Source of the DNA: Chamaecyparis obtusa
Lineage: Eukaryota > Streptophyta > Pinopsida > Cupressales > Cupressaceae
NCBI GenBank assembly: GCA_027943335.1
Contig: BSBK01006385.1
Location: forward strand, 124,001 to 188,000
Length of the DNA stretch: 64,000 nt
Direction: 5' to 3'
In this document: positions 21,446-33,245 of the stretch, one piece after another
Layout of the letters: the number at the start of each line of letters is the position of its first letter
Position numbering within the stretch: position 1 is the first letter of the stretch
The notes under the pieces: generated by a model
What the model was told of the DNA's origin: nothing
Database searches by the model: none
Seen by the model: the letters and a program-made list of their open reading frames with translations, nothing else
Translations under genes and position numbers: made by a program

Positions 21446-23051
21446 TATTTTTTCATTAAGCTATTCACATAGTCTTTTCCCTCTAACCAACTTGGTCACC
21501 TTAATCTGAACATCATACTCCATGACCTTGGTGACCCAACCAGCTCTCTTATGACTTAGGTCTTTACTCAGTAGGATATCCCTTATGCAAGGGTGACCAA
21601 CCATCAGGTGTACTATGTTGTTAGACAGAAAGTGCCTAAATTTATTTAGACTTCTCACAATTGCCAATACATGCTTCTCTATAGGAAAATAATTTAGCTC
21701 ATAACCATCTAGGCCTTGACTATAGAAAGCTACTAGTTGTTCCTATTTCTCAGCATTTTGCTGGACTAACATTGCAGAGATGCTATCTTTGTCTCCAAAA
21801 TCATACAATATAAAATTTTAAGAAAAGTCAGGATTTACCAGGGTAGGAGTAGATGCAATTGCCTCCTTGACTTCCTCAAAACTCTTTTTACCTTCATTGG
21901 TCCAATGGATTTGCTAAATTCTTTTTAAGCATCTAGGTCATAGGCTTCAAGAGTATAGAAAAATTTGGAATAAACCTCCTCAAAAAATTGATTCTTCCCA
22001 AGAAACTCTGTAATCCCTTCTTGTGAGCTGGTAGGGGAAGAGCTAGAATGGCCTTCGCCCTCTCAGGATCGATAGTTGTTCCCTACTTGGAAACAATGTG
22101 TCCCAGTAGTCTACCCTCATGCACAACAAAAATGCATTTCTTGGGATTTAGTGAGACTCCAAACTCTCTTCATCTTTCAAAAATTTTCCTTAGATGAATT
22201 AGGTGGTCTTTTGTATCTTTTGAGAAGATAGTTATATCATCTAGATATACCAACATAAACTTGTTCATCAGGCCAGTAAATGCCATCTCCGTGGCTTTCT
22301 GAAATGTAGCACCAGCATTGGACAACCCAAATGGCATCTTCTTGTATGCCATGGTGCCCCATTTAGTGGTGAATGTTGTCTTGTATTGATCTTCTTCTCT
22401 AACTAGAACCTAGTTATAACCAGAAAAGCCATCTAACAAAGAAAAATGGTCAGATCCTGAAACATATTGTAAAATCTGCTCCATAGATGGCAATGGGTGA
22501 TGATCCTTGAGTGAAGCCCTATTAAGGTCTTTGAAATCTACACACAACCAGATTTCACCATTCTTCTTCCTAACTGGCACTAAGTTTGAGACCCAAGAGG
22601 TGTGTTTAATAGGAAAGATAATGTTGGCTTCAATCATCTTTTTTAATTTTTCTTTCATCAGGACCTCTATCTTAGGATTGATGGGCCTTTGTTTCTATCT
22701 TACTGGCTTGGCTTGGGGTTCTAGTTCAATGGTGTGTTGGGCTAAATGGGGATCAAATCCTTTTAGATCATAGTATTCCCAGGCAAAGACGTCACTAAAC
22801 TCATGGCATATTGAAACAAAGGCGTGTGTTTCAAGCTGAGTGCATACCTTTCCCAGCTTAAGAAATTTGCCTTTGAGGACCTCCATAGACTGGTAGTGTT
22901 CTTCCTTAACTATCATACTATCCTTGTCATGTCTGAGTTGATCATTAGAATTAAATATAGACTCTTGTGTGACCAATCCCTTAGGTAGTCTATTTCTCTT
23001 CAATTGCAACATCTGGTCACCATACTGATGGGCATGCTTGCTCTGGTTCAC
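21446..23051 (-). pseudogene. Element E reverse transcriptase and RNase H
   Basis: The frame from 23051 contains a pre-RT segment (DVFAWEYYDLKGFDPHLAQH) and then RT motifs: VDFKDLNRAS, FSLLDGFSGYN, MPFGLSNAGATFQ and the catalytic LVYLDDITIFSKD (YLDD at 22249-22238, intact). The normal post-RT RNase H follows (ILYDFGDKDS, ELNYFPIEKHVLAIV). A frameshift lies near 21925. Stops occur at about 22411, 22169 and elsewhere. The order relative to a second RNase H (23130-23801) is unusual. Confidence 0.82.
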
Positions 23052-23129
23052 TCTAGAGAACTTAGCTTCTTCAATTAGAAAATTGAAAATCTATTCATCA
23101 TCTTCAAAAACTTGCCAGCTTACTTGATT

Positions 23130-23801
23130 ATCTGGTATGGATGGTCTTACCAGGACCTTCACATGCTGAGAATCAGGATCTGAGACACCTCTCAGAATGT
23201 CATATTCTACTCCCATGGCAGCCAGCTTGTCTACTTGTTTATTCTGATTTCTTGGAACAACAACTAAATTGAAGGCACAAAAACCTTCTATTAGGTCCCA
23301 GACCCTATGTTTTTACATCTTAAGTGTATCATTTTTTGTGAGATTAGTGCCACAGACTTGATTATCCACTAGCTAACTATCACCAATAACCTTTAAACAC
23401 TTAATTACTCTCTGTCTAGCCCATTCCAAGCCATGAATTAATGCTTCATATTTTGATGTATTGTTAGTACAGCTGAAAGAAAAATGAACTATAGAATAGT
23501 ACCTTTACCCTTCTAGAGAAAATAGGACAACTCCTCCTCCTAAACCCACTTTTCTTTTGGCCCCATCAAAGAAAAGTTGCCACAAGTCCTCATTATGACT
23601 GGCAGAGGGTTTGTTTTCTTTCTTAATTAGCTCTGGTATCACAACATCTCCCTCATGAATGATAAACATTCCAATACCAGAAATATCCATATTTATGAAA
23701 GGGTCATCTTCTTCTAAATCTCTCAGCCCACTCATCCAAAGCAATATCAGGAATCTTTCTGTCACTAGTCTCAAATTCAGAATCACTTGGATCTTGTTCA
23801 T
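23130..23801 (-). pseudogene. Additional RNase H domain placed before the RT (element E)
   Basis: The minus-strand frame reads LWQLFFDGAKRKVGLGGGVV, then CTNNTSKYEALIHGLEWA, VIGDS and KQVDKLAA. These are the four acidic positions (D, E, D, D) of an RNase HI-like fold. Stops interrupt it at about 23505, 23370 and 23315. It shares frame 2 with protease and RT, so it was part of the same polyprotein. In Tat/Ogre-type elements a second, 'archaeal-like' RNase H normally follows the RT and first RNase H; here it precedes the RT. The position is read directly; its evolutionary origin is inference. Confidence 0.72.
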
Positions 23802-23810
23802 GATACATTA

Positions 23811-24329
23811 GGTTGCATTTATAGGGCTTGGGGTATATGGCTTAGCGTGGGTCTTTGCAAAAGGCTCAGACTTAATTTTGACTTTGGTTCCATATCTAGT
23901 TCTAAAATATAGGTGAGACCAATCAGCTGAGAGATATCCTCCTATCCTAGTAGTGAACTCTCTGCTTAGACAAATAGAAAAATGAGGAGGTGGATCTATG
24001 ACATAGACATCTTGAGGAATTGAAAAATTGGGACATTCATGAAGAGTGAGACTTAGGTCTTTTATGACTCCCAAGGCATTGACTGATGACCCATCCAACT
24101 AGACAATAGGCTTGTTTATTGGCTCATAAGGTAACTCTAGTAGATCTAACAGTTGCTTAGAAATTACAGAACTACTTTCCCCTGAATCTATCATACATTT
24201 ATGAATTAAATGATCCCCAACAATAAGAGTTACATAGAAAGGAGGAGACTTAACCTGTGAGACAACAGTGGGTTGTGAGCTAACTTCCTTTTTTTTCTGA
24301 TCCATTTGAGATGTTCCAGCTACCAGGAC
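23811..24329 (-). pseudogene. Element E protease region
   Basis: The frame contains FYVTLIVGDHLIHKCMIDSG, a retropepsin-like active site (DSGESSSVI), and then a region (PNFSIPQDVYVIDPPPHFSI) like the flap and C-terminal part of plant gypsy proteases. One stop (24099-24101) lies after EPINKPIV. The catalytic Asp is intact. Confidence 0.7.
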
Positions 24330-24941
24330 TTTAGATTATTCCAAAATAGCTCCTTTACTTGGTGAAATCTTAGCTAATTTATTTAATATCAGCTCCTTTT
24401 GTCCAGGGATTGCCAAAGTGTCCATCAATGGTACACTTATGGAGGTCTTCATTTGTTCCATAATATTAAAGGATCCCAAACTTTCTTTAGGCTATCCTTT
24501 AGGTACAACAACCTTTGTTTGTGTAGATACCAACTATGTAGCCGCCTTGACTGGTTCTTTGATCTCCTTAGGCTGGTTTAGGAGGGGAGCTTGAACTACT
24601 TTGGGTTGTGGATTCACAATAGGGGCTTGTTGACTAGTAGAGGCCATTTTCTCTGCCTCTAAATCCTTCTTCTTGGATCTTGTGTTGGCTGCAACAGGAG
24701 TATAAGTTGAGTTGTCATTTGGTGAGAAATTCACCCCACAAAAGTCTTCCTTTTGAAAGTTCACCAATGCTACCTTAGGTGCTTGAACTTCACTTGTGGT
24801 GGCAACTAGACACTGCTTCATTTCTAGTCCTTGAACCACCTCCTATGGCATGGTCATGTTATTCTATACCATGAGGGCCTGAGCATAACCCATTGGACAC
24901 ATTCCTTGAACATGTTGTTGATTGCATGGGCATCCCTATTG
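24330..24941 (-). pseudogene. Element E gag C-terminus, downstream of the nested insertion
   Basis: A linker-like, Lys/Pro/Gln-rich frame (24839-24534) with stops on both sides. Just beyond the insertion point it holds a short Cys-rich segment (GCPCNQQHVQGMC), perhaps a decayed zinc-binding motif. The 16,731 bp added by the insertion is a multiple of three, so this frame matches the gag frame at 41862-42593. Confidence 0.6.
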
Positions 24942-24946
24942 GTAAT
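24942..24946. other. Target site duplication (left) of nested element F
   Basis: GTAAT directly precedes the LTR start TGTAGACA and is repeated at 41673-41677. Confidence 0.88.
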
Positions 24947-25800
24947 TGTAGACATGGAAAATTGGCAAAAGGCTTAAATCAATCAAAAGGTGCATCAAGT
25001 CATCAAAATAGCATGAAAAATCAATAAATGGAACCAAGGCAATTCAAATCAAAGGAAAATTCAATTAAATGATTAAATGATTAAATAAAACTTGAAAAGG
25101 GGAAAAACACTACGAAATTGATTAAATTCAATTAATGACATAGTAGTTGAAAGCAAAAATCAAAATGAACATCTTACCCTTCATGGCTAAATTTAATTAC
25201 TTTAATTAATTAATAAATACTAATTTCCCTCAACAAAGAAAAAAGGAGACAAAATGGACACAAATCACTCACTTTTGTTGAAATGGTCCAGCCTTTTGAA
25301 ACCATTTAAATGATTGTCCCCTCCTTGTCCCCCATTTATGGACAAAGCAAAGCCAATTGACCTTACCCAAGCATAACCATGGTTATCTCACTCTACCCCC
25401 TACCCTTGGGAAAATCTTATATATTGAAGGCATTTAGAAGCATAATTCATCCACTCCATATCTTTGAATTGCAGCAAAGCTCTGTCAATTTGCATCCATA
25501 TCACTCACTTATCATTTGTCATTGCTAATTAGCCTAAATTGCATTGATCATAGTAGATTGTTCATCAAATAGAGCTAGAATTTGATAGAATAGATCTAAA
25601 TTTGCATATCATATAGCTTAATTCTCATCTTTAGAGTGTCACTAGTGAGGATCATAGCTGAGAGCCTCATTTACCACTTTATTTTAGAGATCCATGAGAT
25701 ATTTAGATTAGTTGTGCATTATTTAGATTAGTTTGCTTTGAATAGTGTAATTGTCTTTTAAATCTTGTTATTTAATGAAGGTGTAAAACTCACACACACA
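24947..25800 (+). repeat. Element F 5' LTR (854 bp)
   Basis: Starts TGTAGACATGG and ends in (CA)5 directly before the PBS. It is nearly identical to 40819-41672. Confidence 0.92.
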
Positions 25801-25802
25801 AA

Positions 25803-25820
25803 TGGTGCCCACCGTGGGGC
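25803..25820 (+). other. Primer binding site of element F
   Basis: TGGTGCCCACCGTGGGGC starts two bases after the LTR, a form common in plant gypsy elements. Confidence 0.75.
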
Positions 25821-25889
25821 TCTAGGCCTCAAATTCATCATTATTTTCACATTATTTGCAAAATTTAGGCTAGAATTGCATAAATTTGC

Positions 25890-26640
25890 TTGCTGTTTGC
25901 AGGTTACAGAAAAGAAATCACGACTGCTGGTAAAGAAGTCATGCCTAAAGCAAAGAGATGTCGCGCACAAAAATTAAAATATCGCTTGAAGTCTGAACTC
26001 TTACGCTTGTTAGCCTACAGAATCACACTTCTGGTGAAAGAAATCACGCCGGCAGAAATCAAACTCTCACGTCATGGACAAACAGTTGATGCCTTTGGTC
26101 ATTTAAATGTCGCGTGGTCAGAATTAAAAAGCCGTGGCTGAGGAATCATTTTACGCCTGGTGTAAAGGGAGTACTCTGCCTTATCCATTTAATTTCTTGC
26201 TTCATTGATTTTAAATGTCGCCTTTGATTAATAAAATGTCACTTTTCTGGTATTAGTTTGTCGCTTATAATAAAGATTTCACATGTAGTTATAATTTTAT
26301 ATCGCACCTGATTATTTTAATCTCACTTGAGCCCCTTATGGTGACACTCGTGGTTAAAGTAATCACGTCTTTATTAAATTAGATCTCGCGTTTAGTATAG
26401 ACAATGTCGCCTGATTGCACATTTATATTTTATCAGAATAATCACTGTTGTCACGCCTAGTAAAGATTTCACGCTTAGCTAAAATTTGATATCGCACTTG
26501 GTTATTTTAATCTTTCTTGAGCCCCTTTTGGTGATGCTCGCAGTTAAAGTAGTCACATCTTTATTAAATTTTATCTCACCTATAGTCTGGATAATGTCGT
26601 GTGGCTGTATGTTCTCTATTTTATCAAAAATGTTAAAATG
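25890..26640 (+). repeat. Element F leader: TCGCCTGA/TCACGCC motif array with a 190-bp tandem duplication
   Basis: Short motifs TRTCGC, TCACGCC and ATCACG recur every 20-40 bases (for example TATCGCACCTGATT and ATGTCGCCTGATTG). About 26262-26451 is duplicated at 26452-26640 (TAAAGATTTCAC at 26271 and 26461; GAGCCCCTT and TCTTTATTAAATT also repeat). No coding capacity is seen. Confidence 0.6.
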
Positions 26641-28134
26641 ATGACTGTATTCTAACTTCACAGTCATTTTTTTTTGTCTCAGGAGCATGGTCTGTCATAA
26701 GAAAGTGCAAAAACCAGAGAGAAGGCATAACTTAGAGGAGAAATTGATCTCTAAGAGGATAAGGAAGGAAAATCGAGTACACTCTACTTTTGTTCTCAAC
26801 AATGATTTAGAAAAGGAGGTAGAATTATATGCTAAATACATTGCTGTTGTAGATGCTTACAAACAAAAATATGTATCATTAAATTTGGAGTTTAGTCCTT
26901 AAGTTTGTAAGAATTTTGCAAGTATTTTGGTAAAAAGAATCAAAAGCATAATCAACTATATCATTTTAAGCTTTGATTTTGGTTTCCCCTCACTTTGTTT
27001 GTATTGTGCCGACTAACTTGTTGGTGGAGGGAACGTTTTGCTAAGGTAAGGGAAGGATTTGGAGAGAAAATGAGAAATCTACTACTTAAAAATGCACCTA
27101 GCCTTTGCTAGCATCGTTTGAAGTATTTCTCTCATCAAGCTTGCACATTCCCTTAGCTTGTGGCATTTCAAAGTTCAAAACATAGTTTAATCATAAAAGG
27201 AAAAAAATAAACACTTCAATTCTAAGAACCCCTTTGTCACGGGGTTGAAAAAGAAATAAATTGATTGTGAGTGTTTGGGATAAGGGAAAAGCAATAGGGA
27301 TATGCTCTTCACTCTTTGAGTGAATCAAATTTCCAAACTTGCTCTACCAAATCCACTTTTCATGCTTTCAAATGAACATGTTTAAAACTTAGTGGGCTCA
27401 CCTCCTGAGATTGCCTTAAAAGGGCCAGTGAGAGGGACAGCCCAAAGTGGGATACACTTGCTTTTTCCGTGAGAATCTAACCCACTATAAAATGAAACAC
27501 GTGTATCCTTAATGGGGTGCACGATAAAAAGGATTTTAGCTCTTTCGAACTTCCTCTAGTAGTCTTAACAGATTGCGCAAAATCATGCTTCAGTGCGTGT
27601 GGGAAGCCCCTTAACATACTTGGGGGATGAAAGGCTAAGATCTTTTTTGAATGGAAAACTTACTACATAATGGTAAAATAGAAAAACTACCTATTAGAGC
27701 CATGTTTACGAACCAATTATGTGCTAGGTAGATTGCGTGGAAGCTATTCTTGTGTTTCAACCTGTGAAAACGTTCAAAAATACACACATTAGAGCATTCT
27801 AGGGATATGGTACCCAATTGATGTGTGTGTTGAGATTTTTTTTATATTTTCAAATAAGATATTCCAAACTTATTGATCAAAACATCATTAAAATTTTAAA
27901 CCATTTAAAATTGATCAAAAATCTTTACCTTATTCCAAAAACCAGCTTATCAAGAGAAGAAAGTCAACATACCCTTAAATTTTGTTCATGCCTGTTATTA
28001 CAAGATCACTCTCTATAAGGAAAGCATTACAAACAGACGGGACCTACAACGGAGAAGAGCTCCCATTTTCGAAGAACACTTTCATTACTTCATGAGTGAT
28101 TGAAAAACCCGCTAAGGCAAAGGACATTAACAAG
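26641..28134 (+). other. Element F leader, remainder
   Basis: A short frame at 26687-26902 (71 aa, basic, KKVQKPERRHNLEEKL) is the only open stretch near the place where Ogre elements carry an extra ORF1. I do not recognise it and give it little weight. The rest (26903-28134) is non-coding. Confidence 0.35.
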
Positions 28135-30410
28135 ATGTTTAGCGGCACCCTAGGAAATACCGATCCCAACAACCAAGGGAACAACATGAATGGGGGTATG
28201 GATCCTAACAACAATCAAGGAAATTCTAATAATGGAGGAAGAGATCCTAATTCCCAAGAGGCAAATTCACAAGGCAGCAACTTACTCCCTCCTCATAATA
28301 CAAACTTAACCCCAACTATGGAAGAAGCCACGATTGAAAGAGCGTTAGAGGCAAGACAATGCCCTTATTTCATAGAACTAATGAAAAAGACCATGCTTAT
28401 GGATAAAGAAAAACACTTCATGGACTTGATACAAATGGGGGTAAAGCTACCTAAAGATTTTGACATAGAACAACTAAAGCCCAAGGAAATAGAAGACCCT
28501 ATGGAAGCAATAAGGGAACAATTCAAGGCATTACAAATGGAAATCAACAGTTTGAAACAAAAAGGGGCTCCTAAGCCTTTCTCTATTGAAACATTATGTC
28601 CTTTTCCATTCGATAAGAGTTTGGTCATGGTGCCTTTTCCCATTAATGTAACATTTCCTAAATATGAGAGGTATGAAGGAACATCTGACCCACATGATCA
28701 TCTTCGGGGGTTTTGTGCATTGAGTCTTGAATTCATGCATGAATCAACCTATTTAATGAGATTATTCCCAAGAAGCTTGGGAGGAACGGCCATGGATTGG
28801 TTTTCAAAACTACCATCCGGCATAAAATCCTTTGAAGAATTAGTTTCTAAATTCGTGACTCATTACTCTTATAACATCAAACATGAGGTCACAATGATAA
28901 CGTTATGTAACATGAAGCAACAAGATGGAGAAGCCTTCCTCACATTCTTGCAAAGATGGAGGACTGCATTTGCTAGATATCCAAGAAGTGTACCGGAAAA
29001 AGAAAAAATGGATATCTTTATTAACGGTTTAAGAAGTGAATTAAATTATAGACTAAGGATGCAATGTCCTAAAACCTTCCAAGATTTGATTGATAACAGA
29101 ATTACAATGGAAGAAGTGTTGATTAAGAGTGGAGAGTTGAAATTGTACAAGGAAAATAAGAATAACTCTAACTCCAACAACAACAATACCAACAATAACA
29201 ACAATCAAAATAAAAGTTGGTACAACAACAATAGCCGTTATGCTGCAAAAAATAACAACAAAGACATTGTTAATGATGGTGTAGTGGAATCCAGCAACTT
29301 GAAGGTGATTCCATTTGCCCTTGCAAAGACACTAAATCAAGTGAATAATACTAATCAAGCATATAATGCACCTTCCAATAACAACAACAACAATGCCAAC
29401 AAGAATAATCAAGGAAACAAGGATCAAAATAGCAAGTATGATAAATATTTGAAGCCCACTCCTTCAAGACACTTTACACCCTTGGGAGAATCACTTGAAA
29501 CTGCATTAAAGGCTCTCATGGCTAACAATGTTATTACATTACCCGCTATTAAGCCTTATGAACCAGACCACAAGCCGGGTTGGTGGGATGCTAAGAATCA
29601 TTGTGAATATCATAGGATTCAGGGGCACACTACAAATGAATGTCTACAATTAAAGAATGTGGTGCAAGACTTGATAGATAATAACATAATCACCGTTGAT
29701 GGACCCAAAAATAATGAAGATCATACGGCCTTCAAACAACCTTTTTACAAACATGATAAAGGTGAGTCATCAAATGGCAAGAAACAAAGTGCCAATAATC
29801 TCAACTTTGCACCATCATATGATCATATCGTTAATGCTATAATAATTAATGAACAGCCTCAAAAGGAAGCAACAAATGTTATTACAAGAGGGCAGAAATC
29901 TAGAATGACTTTACAAGGGATAGTCCCTCAAAACACCAGTATCCCACAATCCAACATTGTGGTCAAACAACCTCCTACAGCAACAAGGCCTTATAGTTTG
30001 GTGGACCAATTGCAACGTACTCCAGCACAAATCTCAATCTTAGAGTTATTGAAGTTGTCACCGAATCATAAAGAGATTTTAGAAAAAGCTTTGGAAGAGA
30101 CACATGTTTCTACTACCCTAGGGGAAGAAAAGTTTCAAAATATGGTAGGACATCTTATGGCTCCTCATTGTCTTTCATTTTTTGATCAAGACGACATGTC
30201 TATAACTCATCCTCAAAATTTTCCATTACATATAGAGGTTTTGATCAAAAGGCATAGAGTCAAAAGAGCCCTTATTGATGGAGGGGCTGGTCTTAACATA
30301 TGCACATTGAGTCTTGTAAAATCCTTAGGTTTATCCGAGTCTTGCATTGACCCTACAAAGAAAATCACCATAAAAGCTTATGATGACGCTGAAAGAGCTT
30401 CTAAAGCATG
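28135..30410 (+). pseudogene. Element F gag and start of protease
   Basis: The first ATG of the frame is 28135; the frame is open further up to a GTG at 28096. An Asn/Gly-rich N-terminus (about residues 5-55) precedes a retrotransposon gag core near residues 170-330 (RLFPRSLGGTAMDWFSKLPS, FLTFLQRWRTAFARYP). Asn-rich tracts follow (about 342-380 and 412-430), then a zinc-finger-like CEYHRIQGHTTNEC near residues 490-503, and a protease-like start LIDGGAGLN near residue 714 (the usual D-S/T-G has become DGG). The frame ends at TGA 30409-30411, overlapping the next frame (-1). The frames meet inside the protease, so a one-base indel is more likely than programmed shifting. Confidence 0.85.
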
Positions 30411-31319
30411 ATTGTGTTGCCCATCCAAGTGGGACCAGTCAAGAAGGAAACCAAGTGTCAAGTGTTGGACATGAAATTAACCTATAACATCTTATTGGGA
30501 AGACCATGGATTCATGAGATGCAAGCTGTCCCATCCACATACCACCAATGCATCAAGTTCCCATACATGGGTGAAGAAATCACAGTTGGAGGAGACTCAA
30601 ATCCATTCCAATATTGTAATGCACTCAAACCCTTGCATGAATTATACATTCCACATAATCGTGAAGGAGTTGTTCCAAGAATCACCAATGAAGATGCACA
30701 AAATCCTCTTCAAGCTAGCTCAACTACATCAACTAAGGGCAAGGAAAAAGTGAGCTACGAGGGTCCAAATGTAATGGAAAGTCCATATTTAGCACCTAAA
30801 TTGGAGACAGTGATCTACAAACCTACTAAAGAGGAAAAAGAACAAGCTAAAGAAGATCATTACCAATACATGAGTGAGATGATGAACAAATTTGAGAAAC
30901 AATGCAAGATTAGTTCAAAAGGGGTAGGAGAATATTCAGTTTCTCTATTTGACATGCCCATGTCTCCCAAATCACATGGTAAACCATCAAAAGAACATCT
31001 TCCACATAAGTATAATTCTTATTTTGTGAGGGAAGATAGCAAAGCAACATGGGATAAGGAAGAAGATGATGTCCTTCAATGGATTTATCATGATGAGGAT
31101 GGTACCTTAGACACTCCCATGGAAAGAATTCAACATGTCAATATACAAACTGAACAATATGGGAAAGGATTTGATATTATGCAAAAGATGGGATACAAAG
31201 GAAGAGGACCCCTAGGCTAAAGAAATAGAGGATTATTAGAACCTATTAAACCTATTTGGAGGGCAAGTCATGAAAAATCCAGAGTAGGTTTCCAATACAA
31301 GGGAGAAAGTTCAAGTCCA
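30408..31319 (+). pseudogene. Element F protease C-terminus and G-patch domain
   Basis: Continues the protease in another frame: LPIQVGP, LDMKLTYNILLGRPWIHEM and AVPSTYHQCIKFP are typical of the end of plant gypsy proteases. Near 31160-31250 GFDIMQKMGYKGRGPLG followed by RGLLEPI is a G-patch (Gly-rich RNA-binding motif), interrupted by a TAA at 31218-31220. G-patches next to the protease occur in several retroelement lineages. Confidence 0.75.
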
Positions 31320-33245
31320 ATGCATGATTTTCATCCTCAAATAAATGCATTAGAATCCGAAGGAGATAGTGATGACTCTCAGGATTATGAATGGGATACT
31401 TTATCAGATGAGTCATGTCAAGATAAAGAAGTCATTGCTATACATACTTATGCAAAAATCCCAAAACAAGATGCTCCAATTAATGAAGAATCTCCTATTC
31501 AAAGGCCTAATATAGAACAAGCATCTAATAGTGGAGCATGGATAGAAACATTTTGGACACCTTCAAAGGAGGGAAATTCAAATGTTAGTTTTAACCCACT
31601 TGTGGCTTTTCCCACATTGTTTCCCGTAGAGGTTGATGAGGATTCAAGCGAAGGGGACTTTGATCCTGCTTCCATGGATCATCTTGAGGAAGCGCACATC
31701 ATAGATCTAAACGATACAATGTATGAACCCTCAAATGAAGTCATGTCCATAAATCCTATTGATGATACCTTACCCAATAACTCCTTAATTTTGATGCACC
31801 CGGACCTCATTGATTGGGATCAAACCAAACCACATGACTTACTTTACTTCCCAAATGACCAAGCAACAAACCAATACCTCAATGCAGTTGAACCGTCTTT
31901 CACCAACGAACTCAATGCAGACATAATGACAACAGCAAGGGTCCAATCTCTTAGTCAAAAAATGAAAAAAATGAAAAAAAATAAGAAAATGAGAAGTTCT
32001 ATTGGTGAAAACCCAATTGTGGCACCATTAAAACCAAAAACAATGAAAATAAAAGACGTTTCTTTTGGTGAAAACCCAACTGTGGCACCATTAGAAGAGA
32101 GATTGGATACTTTGCCTGAACATGAAGAAGAATGGTCATCTATTCTTATAGAACCAATAGAAAAAGTTAACATTGGTACAAAACTAGAGCCAAAGGTCGT
32201 ACACTTGGCTACATCACTTACATCTCTTGAAAGAGAGGACTTTATCAAATTCTTCCAAGAACAACAAGTAAATTTTGCATGGTCATATGCTAATATGCCT
32301 GGACTGGATCCTGATTTCATAATGCATCATCTGAATGTTAGACCCGAAGTTAAACCTGTGAAGCAAAAACTAAGGAAAATGCACCCACATGTGGCTCTCC
32401 TAGTCAAGGCAGAATTGGAAAAATTGTTAAAGGTGGGGTTCATAAGAACAATAGCATATGCTGATTGGATCTCTAACATTGTGCCGGTTACTAAGCATGA
32501 TAAATCTATCCGTGTGTGTACGGATTTCAGAGATTTAAACCTTGCATGTCCCAAAGATGACTTTCCATTGTCAAGCATTGATACTATAGTGGATCTGACA
32601 GCAGGTCACGCAATGTACTCATTAATGGATGGATTTAGTGGCTACAACCAAATAAAGATTTCTCCTGAAGACAAAGAAAAGATAGCATTTACTTGCCCTT
32701 GGGGTACTTTTTGTTGGAATGTCATGCCCTTCGGTTTAAAAAATGCTGGAGCTACATATCAAAGGGCCATGACAACTATTTTCCATGACATGATGCACAC
32801 TTTCTTAGAAGATTATGTGGACAACATTCTAGCAAAGTCCCACAATAGAGAAGAGCATTTACAAATCCTAAGAAAAATATTCATTCGGTTAGAACAATTC
32901 AAAGTTAGATTAAACCCAAAGAAGTGTGCATTTGGTGTCCAATCCGGCAAGTTATTGGGTTATATAGTGTCAGCAAAAGGCATTGAAGTTGATCCTAAAA
33001 AAGTACAAGCCATTCTAGAAATGGAGATTCCAAGAAATATTAGCCAAATGAGGTCACTACAAGGAAAGATTCAATCAATAAGGAGATTTATCTCTCAATT
33101 AGCAGAAAAGTGTCACTCCTTCACCAGATTGCTACACAAGGACACTACATTTATGTGGGATGAAGAATGTGATAAGGCCTTCGCTATTTTGAAGACTTAT
33201 TTGATAAACCCACCTATTCTTATGTCACCTATCAAGGGTAAATAA
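31320..33245 (+). pseudogene. Element F reverse transcriptase
   Basis: In the same frame as the preceding section. It has an acidic spacer with two copies of GENP.VAPL (about 32005 and 32070), a pre-RT segment (FAWSYANMPGLDPDF) and RT motifs: VCTDFRDLNLACPKDDFP, YSLMDGFSGYNQIKI, MPFGLKNAGATYQRAM and YVDNILAKS (32814-32825). The catalytic YVDD has become YVDN, a G-to-A type change that would inactivate the enzyme. The post-RT 'LGYIVS' and 'RSLQGKIQSIRRFI' segments follow. TAA at 33243 closes the frame in place of a sense codon before RNase H. Confidence 0.88.

Noticed and set aside
30390..30411. Programmed -1 frameshift between gag and pol of element F
   Set aside because: The shift falls inside the protease, after its active site, in an element full of stops and catalytic mutations. 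A random indel is more likely.
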